Shown piece after piece: positions 53,301-61,637 of a DNA stretch of 64,000 bases. Source of the stretch: Paraburkholderia caledonica NBRC 102488 (GTDB lineage Bacteria > Pseudomonadota > Gammaproteobacteria > Burkholderiales > Burkholderiaceae); NCBI RefSeq assembly GCF_000685095.1, contig NZ_BAYE01000014.1, forward strand, positions 62,001 through 126,000, given 5' to 3'. A program made the position numbers and the translations under genes. The notes below the pieces were generated by a model, which did no database searches, was not told the DNA's origin, and worked only from the letters and a program-made list of their open reading frames with translations. The stretch's first letter is position 1. Every line of letters begins with the position of its first letter.

Positions 53301-56300
53301 AATTTAAGCGCGAACGCGTCGAACCAGTTGACGACGGCGGGTGCCCAGACCCTCGTCCAAGGCTTCGCCACATTATCTGGCCAGAACGCAGTCGTGAACA
53401 CGGGTAGCGTGCTTGCGGGCGGTGCGCTGACGGTGACTGGCGCGAACGTGACGAATACATCGAACGCAAGCCTGATTTCCACGGCGACGACGACCGTTAA
53501 TGCAACGAACCTGAATAACCAGGGATCGATTGCCGGGTTGACGACAGGGGTCACGGCGGCCGGCGCTCTCACGAATAACGGCGGCGCGATCATCGGTACG
53601 AATTCGCTGAACGTCACGACTGCGAATCTGGCTGGCAACAATAACGGCGTCATCTTCGCCGGTAGCACGAGTGCCACGAGCCCGGGTACACCGGGTGATG
53701 CGACGGTCACCGTGACGGGCGGCAACGGCACGTTCAATAACGCTGGCGGCCAGATTCTCGCGCAGCACAACCTCACATTGAATTTGCAGAACCAGGCGTT
53801 CGACCCTTCGGCTGTCTCGAGCGGCACGTTCAATCTCGGCAACGCACTGACGATCAATACCCTGCAATTGAACAATTCCGGTACGTGGGCCATGCCGGGC
53901 AACAGCGTGTCGATCATCGCAACGCAAGGTGTCAGCAACAGCGGCATTATCAGCAAGGCAGGCGACATCACGCTGTCGACCAACGGCACGTTGATCAATA
54001 GCGGCACGATCAGCGCGGGCAACGACGTCAATCTGTCCGGCACGATCGTCAATCAGGGGAGTGGGACCATCCACGCGAACGAGGACGTCAACCTCACCGG
54101 CGCCATGACCAACCAGGGAACGGTCGGCGCCGTGCGCGACGTCAACCTTGGCGGCAGCAGTTACGACAACAGCGGCGCGACGACGGCGGCAGGGCGCAAT
54201 CTGAATGCGAACCTGGGCGGCGACCTGACGAATATCGGCGGCAAGATCACCGCGCAGAACGACATCACGATCACGGCAGCAGATGTCAACAACAGCCGGG
54301 CCGGCGCGAACACGACGACTACGACGACGTCGAGTACCACGATCGCGGCGGCGGGGATGGGGTCAGCGTTTCTATCGACGGCGATCGGATCGCTGACCTT
54401 CTCCGGTTCCACGACAAACCAGATCGACGGTTCGACCAACAATTATTCAGGCTCGCTTACGGGCCGGGTTGGCGATTTTCAGCCGGCTTCCGCGACGGAT
54501 GTGACGGCTGCCGATTTGAGCGGCGGGACATTCAACGGCATCGCGCTGCCCACGGTCACGCAGACCACGACGACGACCCAGCCCACCGGGCAGGCCGGCG
54601 TGATTGCCGCTGGGCACGACCTGTCGATCACCACCGGCGCGTTAAACAACCACGGCAGCACGATCTCCGCCAGGAACAACATCACGTTGAACGTGGCGTC
54701 GCTCGATAACGGCGGTGACGCGGCGACTTCGACGATCACGGACAGTATCGATAGCGCGGCGTACGCAAATTTCCTGACGCAACTGAAGGCGGCCTATACA
54801 GCGGGCACGCTGGTCCCGATGCTTCAATCCATCGACGATCAAGGCAATCCGGCACCCGGCGCTTATACCCCGACCTCCGCGAACATCTTCACGACGAGCG
54901 CGCCGCCGGCTGCGCAGACGTCCACGGTCACTGTTTATACCAACCAGAACGCCGGACAGATTGTCGCCGGCAACGATCTGTCGCTGACCGGAACCGCGGG
55001 CGGGCTGACGAACGCCGGGAGTCTGTACGCGGTGGAGGACATGCGTATCACCGCGAGCAGCTTTACGAACCAAGGCTACCACAGCGAATCCGTGACGTCG
55101 AAGACGGGCTGTGCGGCGGGCGTTACGACGCCGCAATGCGGCTACATAGGAACGGTGATCTGGTCACCGAGTGGCAACGACATCTACTATCAGCGGCCGG
55201 GGCAGGATGTCACCGATGCGATGACGAGCTCCCAATTCTTCTGGGCGCTTGCGGGTAGTTTCAACGCGACCTATGGGCCGGGCAACGACGCTACGCTGGT
55301 CTACGGCGATCAGACCACCACGCAAAGCTACAGCTACACGCAGACGAACAACACGGTGTTCGCCGGCCGCGATCTGATCATCGCCGCGCCGACCGTGAAC
55401 AACACGTACGGCAATCTGCTCGCCGGCCGCGACGTCGTGATCGGCGGTACGGGGACCACGCGCAGCAACACCGACCCGAACGACCCGCAGACCAGTCTCA
55501 CGCAGTCGGCCAGCGTGACGAATACATCGGGCAATATCCAGGCGGGCCGCGATATCGCGATTAATACCGCTGCGTTGACCAATGCGTTGGCCGCGCCCGT
55601 GCAGATTTATCAGAACTTCGGCAAGACCGCCGTGGCCGGTTGCAGCGGCGCCAATCTGCACTACTGCGACGCCTTCACCGACCAGCAGTCAGGCGATGCA
55701 TCGACGATCACGGCGAATCGTAACCTGTCGTTCAGCGTGGGCACGTTGTTCAACACGGGTAGCCTGATCACGGCGGGCGCGCAGGCGTCGATTGCGGCGA
55801 CATCGACGGTGACCAATCAAGACCAGACGCTGAACGCCTACTGGCATGACGCCTTCTACGGTGGCGTGATCGGCGGGTCGAAGCCGCCTGATAACTTCGG
55901 CTGCGGAACGGCAGCAAACTGCTCAACGCTTTTCGGCAGTGCGTATCACGCGAGCGACAGCGTTCAGCCGCCGACACCGTACAAGAGCCTTTCTGGCACG
56001 ATCCAGGCCCCCTCCTTGTTAGTGACGGCCGGTGGCCAGTTGCAGAACTCAGGCAATGTGTTAGGACAGCAGGTTGCGCTGACGGGTGCGACGCTCGTCA
56101 ATGGTCTCACATCGCCCGCTGTCTACACGCCACAGCCCACAGGCTCGAATCAGGTCATCGCATTGGGTCCTGTTGGGGTGCCGGTCGTTGCGTCAAACGC
56201 AGCGAACCTGACCGCCAATATGGTGGCTATCGGCGCGGGCCTTGCGGGAGCCTCAGGCATCGCGGGCGGCATTGCGGCTGGGTCGAGCGGGTCGTTGAAC

Positions 56301-58823
56301 ACTGCGGGCGGCACGTCGGCACCCGTCACTGCGCCGGGTAGTGCAGCCGGGACAATTAGCGCCCCTATCGTGAGCGTCGCTTCTTCGTCGGCGCCGGCGT
56401 CGCCAGGCGTGTCGGTAGCGACGGGAGCGTCTGCTGCCAGTGGCGCGCCGAGCATCAGCTATCTGGTCAACAGCCCGGCCTCGCTGGTGATCGGCAACAT
56501 CGGGCCGGGGCAGTTGCTTGCGAATCTGCCGACGAGCCTTCAGCCCAACACCACACAGTTTTACTACGATCCGTTCACCGAAGATCAGCTGCTGCAGCAG
56601 GCAGCCTTGACGCAGACAGGGCAGGCGAGCTTTGTCAGCGGGCTGTCGTATGACAACACGAAGCAGTCGTCCATCACCGATCAGGAAAAAAAAGCGCTCT
56701 ACGGTAACGCCATCCAGTACGCCGAGGCGAACAACATTGCGCTCGGCACAGCGCTGACACAGGATCAGATCGCCGCGCTCGACAAACCTATGCTTTGGTA
56801 CGTGGAAGAGACCGTGCCTGAGCCGGGATGTACCGCGACTGGAACGGCGACCTGCCCGACCGTTGATGCGCTGATGCCACAGGTATATCTGCCGCAAAAC
56901 TATGCCGTGGTTCAGCACGACGGCACGATCAGCGGGCAGAACGTCACGCTTACGGCGTCGAACGGCGGGACGATCACGAATACCGGCTCCATCACAGCGA
57001 CGGACACGCTGACAGTCAACGCTGGTTCGCTGACCAACCAGCAGCGTTCAACGGACATTGGCACCCAGAGCACTTTCATTCCCGATCTTTACACGCTGAT
57101 CACGACTACGGGGACGGTGGCCCAGCAGGGCGGTTTCATGTCGGCTGGGAACTACCAGTTAAATGTAGATGCAGTAGACCAGATCGGCGGCGCATTGCAG
57201 AAGCTCAATGCGGATGGCACGGTCAACACCGCGGGTACACAACAGCAACTCGCTGCGCTGAAGGCGCAACTCGGCAACAGCTTCACGCAGAGCACAGTCC
57301 AGAACGATCTGCATACGAGCGTGACGTCCCTTGCTGAAAGCGAGGGCGCATTCCAGACAATTGGCATGCTGGCAGTCATGGTGGTCGCATCAGTTATCAC
57401 GGCTGGAGCGGCGTCGGCTGCGATAGGTTCTGGAGCAACCGTAGGCAGCACGTTTGCAGCAGGCACGGCTGCTACGACGACCGCGGATGCCGTATCTGCG
57501 GGGTTGGGCAACATCGTGTTGTCCGCGGGCGTCGCAGGCATGACTAGCAGCGCGTTGGGCCAGGCTGCGAACGGCACATTTAGCATGAGCGCCATGTTCC
57601 AGGCAGGCGCTACCGCAATGTTGACTGCGGGGCTTACGAACGGAATCACAGTAAGCGATGGGAGCTTGGGATGGACTTGGACCGCGTCGCACAACAGTCT
57701 TGCCTCGTTGGCCGGCGTGCAGAGTGTCGGCGGGGCGTTGGTGCCGCAGGCAGGTTCTGTTACGGCAAGCACCGTTCTTACGCAAGGGGCGGCGATCGCG
57801 GCGGAAGCGACGGTCCAGGCCGGCGTCCAGACTGCAATTCAAGGCGGCAGCTTCCTGACCAACCTGAAAAACGATGCGGTCAGTGATGTCGCGGCGGCCG
57901 GGGCGTACGCGATCGGTAGTGGGACTGATCCGCTGACGTTTGCGAACGTTGCGGAACATGCAGTTCTCGGATGTGCAGCAAGCGCCGCCGAAGGCAACGG
58001 ATGCGCGGGGGGTGCCCTAGGAGCGGCGACGAGTGCGGTGGTGACACCGTTTGCGCTTGCGGGTATCGATCCCGATGGGACGGCACCGGACGCTGGGCAG
58101 ACAGCTGCGATCGCGGCCATCGCGATGCTTGCGGGCGGAGGCGTGGCCGGGGCGCTTGGGCAGAACGCAGCGTCGGCAGCGACATGGGCGCAGAACGAGG
58201 CGCTGAACAACGACCTGGCTTCGCTGCTGCATACCCAGGCGGCAATTGGTGCGGCAAAGAGCGCCTTTGCGACAGCCAGTAACTCGGCAGCAGGGGTATG
58301 GAACGGCCTCGTTGGCCTTGGTGAGATGGTTGCGAACATCCCCAATGGTGGGCCGTTCGCTTCGCCGGGTGATCCGGGGTATATATCCGCAAGCGCGCTG
58401 AAGTTGCCGTATTCGCCGGGCGATCAGGTTGGACCTGCCGCCGAGTTCCTGACCGCTGCGCTGGCGACGAGGGGAGTCGGCCAGGGGGCAGCCGATGCGG
58501 AAGCGGAAGCGATTGCCACAAACAGTGGGGGCAGTTCGTTCTGGTCCTCGACTGGCTCCAGTACCGCAGTCGAAAATGCCTACGGCCACTGGGACAAGCA
58601 TATGTCCGAGTTTCCTGAGTATCAGAATTCGGTTCAATATGTCCAAGGTGCGCAGGACTTTGTATTGGATCCTCCTGTTGGGACTTTGACTAAGACGCGT
58701 CCCAATGGCGATACTTTGTTGTATGACCCGTCGACCAACACGTTCGCGGTCAAGACAATAAATGGTGCGCCACGAACGATGTTCAGACCGCAGGGCGGGA
58801 TGACATATTGGAACAAGCAATGA
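50394..58823 (+). CDS. cdiA: CdiA/FHA-like two-partner-secretion exoprotein with C-terminal toxin
   Basis: A 2809-residue protein. An extended signal region (1-66, ending in VAHAAP) is followed by a haemagglutinin-type TPS transport domain (~67-330) with the NPNG motif at 177-180. Then come long beta-helical repeats (GNxTxxAG-type); residues 543-842 are three tandem repeats of exactly 100 residues. The pre-toxin region (~2320-2720) has hydrophobic patches and the motif AGAYAIGSG. The C-terminal ~81 residues (from AYGHWDKHMSEF at 2729) form the toxin tip, with DTLLYDPSTNTFAVK and a PRTMFRP end. Such tips are delivered to competitors by contact. A putative immunity gene overlaps the stop. No TpsB gene is seen. 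Confidence 0.85.
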   Translation: MLRGARKSMLRLVQREAARQANSFKAASGIAEKTRPLWMKFIACIMAAVTYLLPGVLILDEVAHAAPIVDPRAPIPFQPTITQTTTGVPAVNIAAPNANGISVNSYQSFNVDSNGLVLNNSLTSGTPLLGGSLAANPNLAGRTASVIVNQVTTTGPASTLLGPLEVFGSPASVIISNPNGVSVNGLSLTNATGLVLTTGTPQFLTGVGGTPTDFANAGSLAYDVRSGNVSISGPAGVNGPGAGIEGTVGNIDVIAQTISLNAPLRADQRINLIAGNQLVTPTTTDASGTNYGTTSNGAANTATAIGNNAVAIDASKYGSVTSGQIYIVSTAAGMGVNTQGALTATAGNLTVTSNGDIAVNTTYAQQTASLTGVGQVSMAGGNLANQYTVSAGGDIAAAGASVQSVQDLNMTAGGGLNVATAQSNGSVDLRAGADMTVGSVQTGNNLSMTTTGSTGNGDITVGGAVSAPGAIALNAARDATVSGALTGGATVQVLAQRSATVNGRVASSGDLTLVGQTGNVTTAGDVQTNGNLNATAGQTMALGGNVAANGSTTLNAGDDLNVSGTLAGNGNGLLGAGGNLTTNGAVTFGQNATLAAGHDVKLPGAVTAGANLHVTAGNSLTVASATAAGDTTLTASGGAATVNGAIVSGGNTAISAATDVAVSGSIAGNKAGNLSAGRDVSSSGTVTFGQDAIVNAGRNVDLAGAVQTGGNFSVTAGNNATVGGAGVVGNSTLIATNGAVTIDGALATGGNTVVTAATDAVVSGSITGNGSGTLSAGRNLSGGGTAGFGSDAALSAGQAINLSGALQTGGNLNASAGTSLTMGAATAVGNARLQANGGDATINGAVLSGGDLNAQATGSLIVTGSVTSLGKTALTAQGGNLIAQGDVNSAGDASLAAAGNVAVTGTTQVGGDAILTGTNISTGGTTTVSGSLAATAQNSLDLSAGQLNVVKNATLSGTNVRTGNALIGGNLSANASNQLTTAGAQTLVQGFATLSGQNAVVNTGSVLAGGALTVTGANVTNTSNASLISTATTTVNATNLNNQGSIAGLTTGVTAAGALTNNGGAIIGTNSLNVTTANLAGNNNGVIFAGSTSATSPGTPGDATVTVTGGNGTFNNAGGQILAQHNLTLNLQNQAFDPSAVSSGTFNLGNALTINTLQLNNSGTWAMPGNSVSIIATQGVSNSGIISKAGDITLSTNGTLINSGTISAGNDVNLSGTIVNQGSGTIHANEDVNLTGAMTNQGTVGAVRDVNLGGSSYDNSGATTAAGRNLNANLGGDLTNIGGKITAQNDITITAADVNNSRAGANTTTTTTSSTTIAAAGMGSAFLSTAIGSLTFSGSTTNQIDGSTNNYSGSLTGRVGDFQPASATDVTAADLSGGTFNGIALPTVTQTTTTTQPTGQAGVIAAGHDLSITTGALNNHGSTISARNNITLNVASLDNGGDAATSTITDSIDSAAYANFLTQLKAAYTAGTLVPMLQSIDDQGNPAPGAYTPTSANIFTTSAPPAAQTSTVTVYTNQNAGQIVAGNDLSLTGTAGGLTNAGSLYAVEDMRITASSFTNQGYHSESVTSKTGCAAGVTTPQCGYIGTVIWSPSGNDIYYQRPGQDVTDAMTSSQFFWALAGSFNATYGPGNDATLVYGDQTTTQSYSYTQTNNTVFAGRDLIIAAPTVNNTYGNLLAGRDVVIGGTGTTRSNTDPNDPQTSLTQSASVTNTSGNIQAGRDIAINTAALTNALAAPVQIYQNFGKTAVAGCSGANLHYCDAFTDQQSGDASTITANRNLSFSVGTLFNTGSLITAGAQASIAATSTVTNQDQTLNAYWHDAFYGGVIGGSKPPDNFGCGTAANCSTLFGSAYHASDSVQPPTPYKSLSGTIQAPSLLVTAGGQLQNSGNVLGQQVALTGATLVNGLTSPAVYTPQPTGSNQVIALGPVGVPVVASNAANLTANMVAIGAGLAGASGIAGGIAAGSSGSLNTAGGTSAPVTAPGSAAGTISAPIVSVASSSAPASPGVSVATGASAASGAPSISYLVNSPASLVIGNIGPGQLLANLPTSLQPNTTQFYYDPFTEDQLLQQAALTQTGQASFVSGLSYDNTKQSSITDQEKKALYGNAIQYAEANNIALGTALTQDQIAALDKPMLWYVEETVPEPGCTATGTATCPTVDALMPQVYLPQNYAVVQHDGTISGQNVTLTASNGGTITNTGSITATDTLTVNAGSLTNQQRSTDIGTQSTFIPDLYTLITTTGTVAQQGGFMSAGNYQLNVDAVDQIGGALQKLNADGTVNTAGTQQQLAALKAQLGNSFTQSTVQNDLHTSVTSLAESEGAFQTIGMLAVMVVASVITAGAASAAIGSGATVGSTFAAGTAATTTADAVSAGLGNIVLSAGVAGMTSSALGQAANGTFSMSAMFQAGATAMLTAGLTNGITVSDGSLGWTWTASHNSLASLAGVQSVGGALVPQAGSVTASTVLTQGAAIAAEATVQAGVQTAIQGGSFLTNLKNDAVSDVAAAGAYAIGSGTDPLTFANVAEHAVLGCAASAAEGNGCAGGALGAATSAVVTPFALAGIDPDGTAPDAGQTAAIAAIAMLAGGGVAGALGQNAASAATWAQNEALNNDLASLLHTQAAIGAAKSAFATASNSAAGVWNGLVGLGEMVANIPNGGPFASPGDPGYISASALKLPYSPGDQVGPAAEFLTAALATRGVGQGAADAEAEAIATNSGGSSFWSSTGSSTAVENAYGHWDKHMSEFPEYQNSVQYVQGAQDFVLDPPVGTLTKTRPNGDTLLYDPSTNTFAVKTINGAPRTMFRPQGGMTYWNKQ
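52020..52919 (+). repeat. Three 300-bp tandem repeats in the CdiA-like gene
   Basis: Units 52020-52319, 52320-52619 and 52620-52919 are each exactly 100 codons. Shared blocks include SGGNT, AATD and LSAGR and a FGQDA-type motif. A partial fourth copy starts at 52920. Confidence 0.85.
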
Positions 58824-59026
58824 TGCGAGAGAAAGAAAAACATTCGTTAAATCCATGTCCTTGCTGCGGTCACTTAACGCTTCATGAGCTAGGTGCCTAC
58901 GAAATCTGTGAGGTGTGTGGTTGGGAGGACGACCCTGTGCAATCGGCCGATCCTGCATATGCAGGGGGAGCCAATTCAAGCAGCTTGAACGAGGCGCAGG
59001 TGCGTTGGAAGGCGAGAAGCGTCTAG
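58820..59026 (+). CDS. Candidate immunity protein CdiI (cysteine-rich CPCC family)
   Basis: A 68-residue protein whose ATG at 58820 overlaps the cdiA stop (ATGA); a second ATG at 58823 is possible. It is of the CPCC cysteine-rich family: NPCPCCGHLTLHE, then YEICEVCGWEDDPVQ, with four Cys that look like a zinc ribbon, and ending GGANSSSLNEAQVRWKARSV. Small CPCC proteins occur beside polymorphic toxins. The position immediately after the toxin-bearing gene makes it the likely immunity protein for the 2729-2809 tip. That is inference; no experimental data are used. Confidence 0.7.
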   Translation: MMREKEKHSLNPCPCCGHLTLHELGAYEICEVCGWEDDPVQSADPAYAGGANSSSLNEAQVRWKARSV

Positions 59027-59028
59027 GT

Positions 59029-59100
59029 GCAGGATAGGCTTGCGCCGGTTTTTATCCGGACAGCAGCAGTGACCCGAACCCGGCCCGAGCGCCGGGTTTG
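59029..59100 (+). repeat. Junction element, copy 1 (~72 bp)
   Basis: GCAGGATAGGCTTGCGCCGG followed by AGCAGCA and AACCCGGC...GCCGGGTTTG. A second copy lies at 60602. The right half forms a GC hairpin that may end the upstream transcript. Confidence 0.85.
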
Positions 59101-59183
59101 TGCTTTATGGCGTTGGAGCGCATCGCGGCGCCGTCGTTCGATTTGAGCAATTCGTCGCCGCAATGCGTTCGGCGTCGCGAGGG

Positions 59184-59354
59184 CTAAAACAGTCTTTGCG
59201 CGACTTCCCTTCGAGCGTCCTCGCTGCTGTGCATTTCCTTAATTCCGGTGATTGCACGGCGTAGCCACTCATTGGCGATTGAGCGATGTTCGTCATGTTG
59301 CCGATCGGTCTGTCTCGTCGCCGAATTGCGCAATCGATCGTTGTTGTTCGTCAT
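59184..59354 (-). CDS. Possible 56-residue antisense protein between modules
   Basis: A short minus-strand frame with an AGGGGGC ribosome-like site five bases before ATG. The product begins MTNNNDRLRNSATRQTDRQ and is charged and helical. It lies between the first junction element and the second toxin module. It is not recognised and could be chance. Confidence 0.3.
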   Translation of the reverse strand: MTNNNDRLRNSATRQTDRQHDEHRSIANEWLRRAITGIKEMHSSEDARREVAQRLF

Positions 59355-59413
59355 CAAAAGCCCCCTGTTTAAGCTACACACATTACGCACGCGCCAAAGC
59401 GCTTGCAAAAACC

Positions 59414-60328
59414 CGGCAAACTGCAATCGGTGGTGGAAGCTTTCTGACCAACCTGCGCAATAGCGCGGTAAGTGACGTTGCGGCTGCCGGCGCCTATGCG
59501 ATCGGGAACGCGTCACTCACATCCGGCTCACTGGTTGCGGCTGGCACTCCGGGCTACTGGCTGGCCCATGCGGCATTAGGGTGCGCCGCATCGGCGGCGG
59601 AGGGAACCGGATGTGCTGGAGGCGCGATTGGCGGGGCCGTGTCCGCGTTTAGTGCTAACGCGATTGCGACGGCGGTGACGGGTGGTCAGGGTGTTACCGA
59701 CCCGTCACAGCTTGCTATGATTACGGCGGCCACGACGCTGCTGGGCGGCGGCGTTGCAGCGGCACTGGGCCAGAACGCAGCAGGGGCTGTGAATGCTGCT
59801 GCGAACGAGACGCTGAACAATTCATGCGCACACGCCTGCGGCGACGACCCAGAGAAGGTGAACGAGCACACGTATACGCACCAGGTCTTGCCGCAGAGTG
59901 GTGGAGCGGTCGACGAGGAACAAGCCGGGCAGAATCTCGGAGTCGGCAAGGGAACGCCGCTGGCGGGATTGCCCGCTGCCACAAACAGTGGCGTGCCGAG
60001 TAGCCTAAGTGGTTTGGCGAACCCGAGTTCGATCAGGTTTACGCAGAGCAGTATCAGTTCGACTTTCTCGGATGGGTCCTCTTTGCAAGATGCAATCGGA
60101 GCGTTGAAATCGGGGGTCTTGTCTCCCAGCGATTTGCCGCCGATCCGCGTGTATGAGCAGAACGGGCAGATCTATACCCTCGATAATCGCCGCTTGTTTG
60201 TGACATCGCAGGCGGGAACAATGGTTAACATCACGCCTGCAACACCTCAGGAAATAACGAGCCAAGCGTGGAAGTTCACAACGCCAAACCAAGGATGCAT
60301 CATATGCATTCGAGGCGTGCCCAAGTAG
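59414..60328 (+). pseudogene. Orphan CdiA C-terminal module 2 with ParB-like toxin tip
   Basis: The frame starts, without a credible start codon or ribosome site, at RQTAIGGGSFLTNLRNSAVS, which closely matches the pre-toxin of the full CdiA (GGSFLTNLKNDAVSDVAAAG at ~57845). It continues through AGAYAIGN, HAALGCAASAAEGTGCAGGA and ALGQNAAG. The final ~102 residues (60020-60328) are a new tip: NPSSIRFTQSSIS, SPSDLPPIRVYEQNGQIYTL, DNRRLFVTSQAG, which resembles ParB/sulfiredoxin-like toxin domains. It probably acts as a donor for toxin replacement and is otherwise silent. Listed as a pseudogene-like fragment, not a decayed gene. Confidence 0.78.
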
Positions 60329-60338
60329 TGAGGCCAGG

Positions 60339-60590
60339 ATGCTATCGGAACAAATTAACGACGTTGACTCGAAAGAGCGGCTGGCAGATTTCGTTGCCGC
60401 CCTGGCAAGAGACGTGCAAGAAAATGCGAGGGAGTGGGAAAACGTTAGTCTCGACAGGTTTCTCGGTGCTATGGAGGCTTGGATTCGAGACATGGACGGG
60501 TATTACAAGAACACGGGGCAGCCGATTCCAGATACGCCTACGTGGCGAACGTTCGCGGACATCTTGTTTGCTGCCCGAATGTACGAATAG
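60339..60590 (+). CDS. DUF7660-type putative immunity protein of module 2
   Basis: An 83-residue acidic, helical protein 10 bases after the module 2 stop, with an AGGCCAGG-type site before ATG. Features are VDSKERLADFVAALARDVQE, WENVSLDRFLGAMEAWIRDM, DGYYKNTG and a final ADILFAARMYE, as in a family of small proteins often found beside toxin genes. Its place right behind the orphan toxin tip makes it the likely cognate immunity protein. Identity with DUF7660 is from memory of the motif. Confidence 0.7.
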   Translation: MLSEQINDVDSKERLADFVAALARDVQENAREWENVSLDRFLGAMEAWIRDMDGYYKNTGQPIPDTPTWRTFADILFAARMYE

Positions 60591-60601
60591 GCTGCGCTAG
60601 C

Positions 60602-60671
60602 GCAGGATAGGCTTGCGCCGGTTATTGGCCGGAAGCAGCAATGGGACGAACCCGGCCATGCGCCGGGTTTG
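60602..60671 (+). repeat. Junction element, copy 2 (~70 bp)
   Basis: The same element as at 59029: GCAGGATAGGCTTGCGCCGG, a variable few bases, AGCAGCA, then AACCCGGC...GCCGGGTTTG. It immediately precedes module 3, whose first codon (TTG) is the last triplet of the element. Confidence 0.85.
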
Positions 60672-61322
60672 CTGGATACGGCCGCGAGCGCGGCACTCTC
60701 GCCTGACTTCATAAAGGGAATAGACGCGGCTGGCGTACCGCTCGACGCCGGGCAGATGGCCGCGCTCGCGGGATTTGCGACGCTGGCCGGTGGTGCGTTG
60801 GCGGCCTTAGGTGGGGCGAACGTACAAGGCGCGGCCACGGCGGCGCAGAACGAGGCGTTGAACAACTCGGCTACCCACATCGGGGACGGCAGATCCGAAT
60901 CGCAGAAGGAATTCGATGAACAACGCGCGCGGCTTGAGAAAGAAAAGCAGTTACTGGGCGAATCGACAACGGTCACGCGTGACGATGGCGTAGCTTACAA
61001 AACGGGCTCAAATGCGATCGGCGGACTGGGAGGAGCCGCCAACAGCTCCGCCCGGCCTGTGACGGCACAAAATTTTTTCGACGGGACTCAGTACACGCCC
61101 AAAGTGCTAGGCCAGGCTGCTTTGGGTGACTATCACGGCTTTCCCGAGTCAACTGATGGTTTCTCCGGGGAGAGATCGGTCACCCCGATTGTCGGAAACG
61201 ATGGTGTCGCTCGCTGGCGGTTGACGATACCGGGGTCTTACAATGGAAAGAGCGGGGTGTTCGAATACATCCGTAACCCCGATGGCACTATCAATCACCG
61301 GTTGTTTGTTCCAAACAAATAA
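60669..61322 (+). pseudogene. Orphan CdiA C-terminal module 3 with unrelated toxin tip
   Basis: A 217-codon frame starting at a TTG inside the junction element, without a ribosome site. The first ~90 codons match the last part of the CdiA pre-toxin (SPDFIKGIDAAGVPLDAGQ against the full-length GIDPDGTAPDAGQ, then AAQNEALNNS). The final ~88 codons (61056-61322) are a third tip: QNFFDGTQYTPKVLGQ, GDYHGFPESTDGFSGE, WRLTIPGSYNGKSGVFEYI. No domain name is certain. The module keeps a shorter pre-toxin than module 2. It is likely silent until recombined into cdiA. Confidence 0.78.
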
Positions 61323-61325
61323 ACT

Positions 61326-61637
61326 ATGCCAGTATCTAAAATCCTTGAGCTTTATGCGCGAAATGGACATAGCCTCATTGACAATGGTCTGAATGAGGCA
61401 GCGCTCCCACTGGCGGATGCAGATACCGCGCTACAGTTGTTTAGTCAGCAGCGATGGCATGTGCTGGGTGGCGATGTGTATCGGTTGGACGAGAGTGGCC
61501 GATTCGAGCCGACCTACGAAAATTGGTTCTATGATGGAGTGGATGGCTTACAAAGTGTTGCGGTAGCTCGTGATTTCGTGAGTGGTCTTGCAGGACGGCC
61601 CGTGTACATCGTATTCGTCGTTGAGGATCGCGATTAA
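61326..61637 (+). CDS. Putative immunity protein of module 3 (Imm40-like)
   Basis: A 103-residue protein whose ATG is three bases after the module 3 stop. It contains LLGGDVYRL-like text (HVLGGDVYRLDESGRFEPTY) and ENWFYDGVDG, and ends YIVFVVEDRD. This resembles immunity protein family 40 of polymorphic toxin systems. Cognate pairing with the module 3 tip is inferred from position. The name is tentative. Confidence 0.68.
   Translation: MPVSKILELYARNGHSLIDNGLNEAALPLADADTALQLFSQQRWHVLGGDVYRLDESGRFEPTYENWFYDGVDGLQSVAVARDFVSGLAGRPVYIVFVVEDRD

Noticed and set aside
52184..54052. Minus-strand Pro/Leu/Val-rich frames opposite the exoprotein
   Set aside because: They mirror the Gly/Asn/Thr repeats of the coding strand and have no independent start signals.
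57152..58345. Minus-strand frames opposite the pre-toxin
   Set aside because: Shadow translation of the Ala/Gly-rich coding strand.
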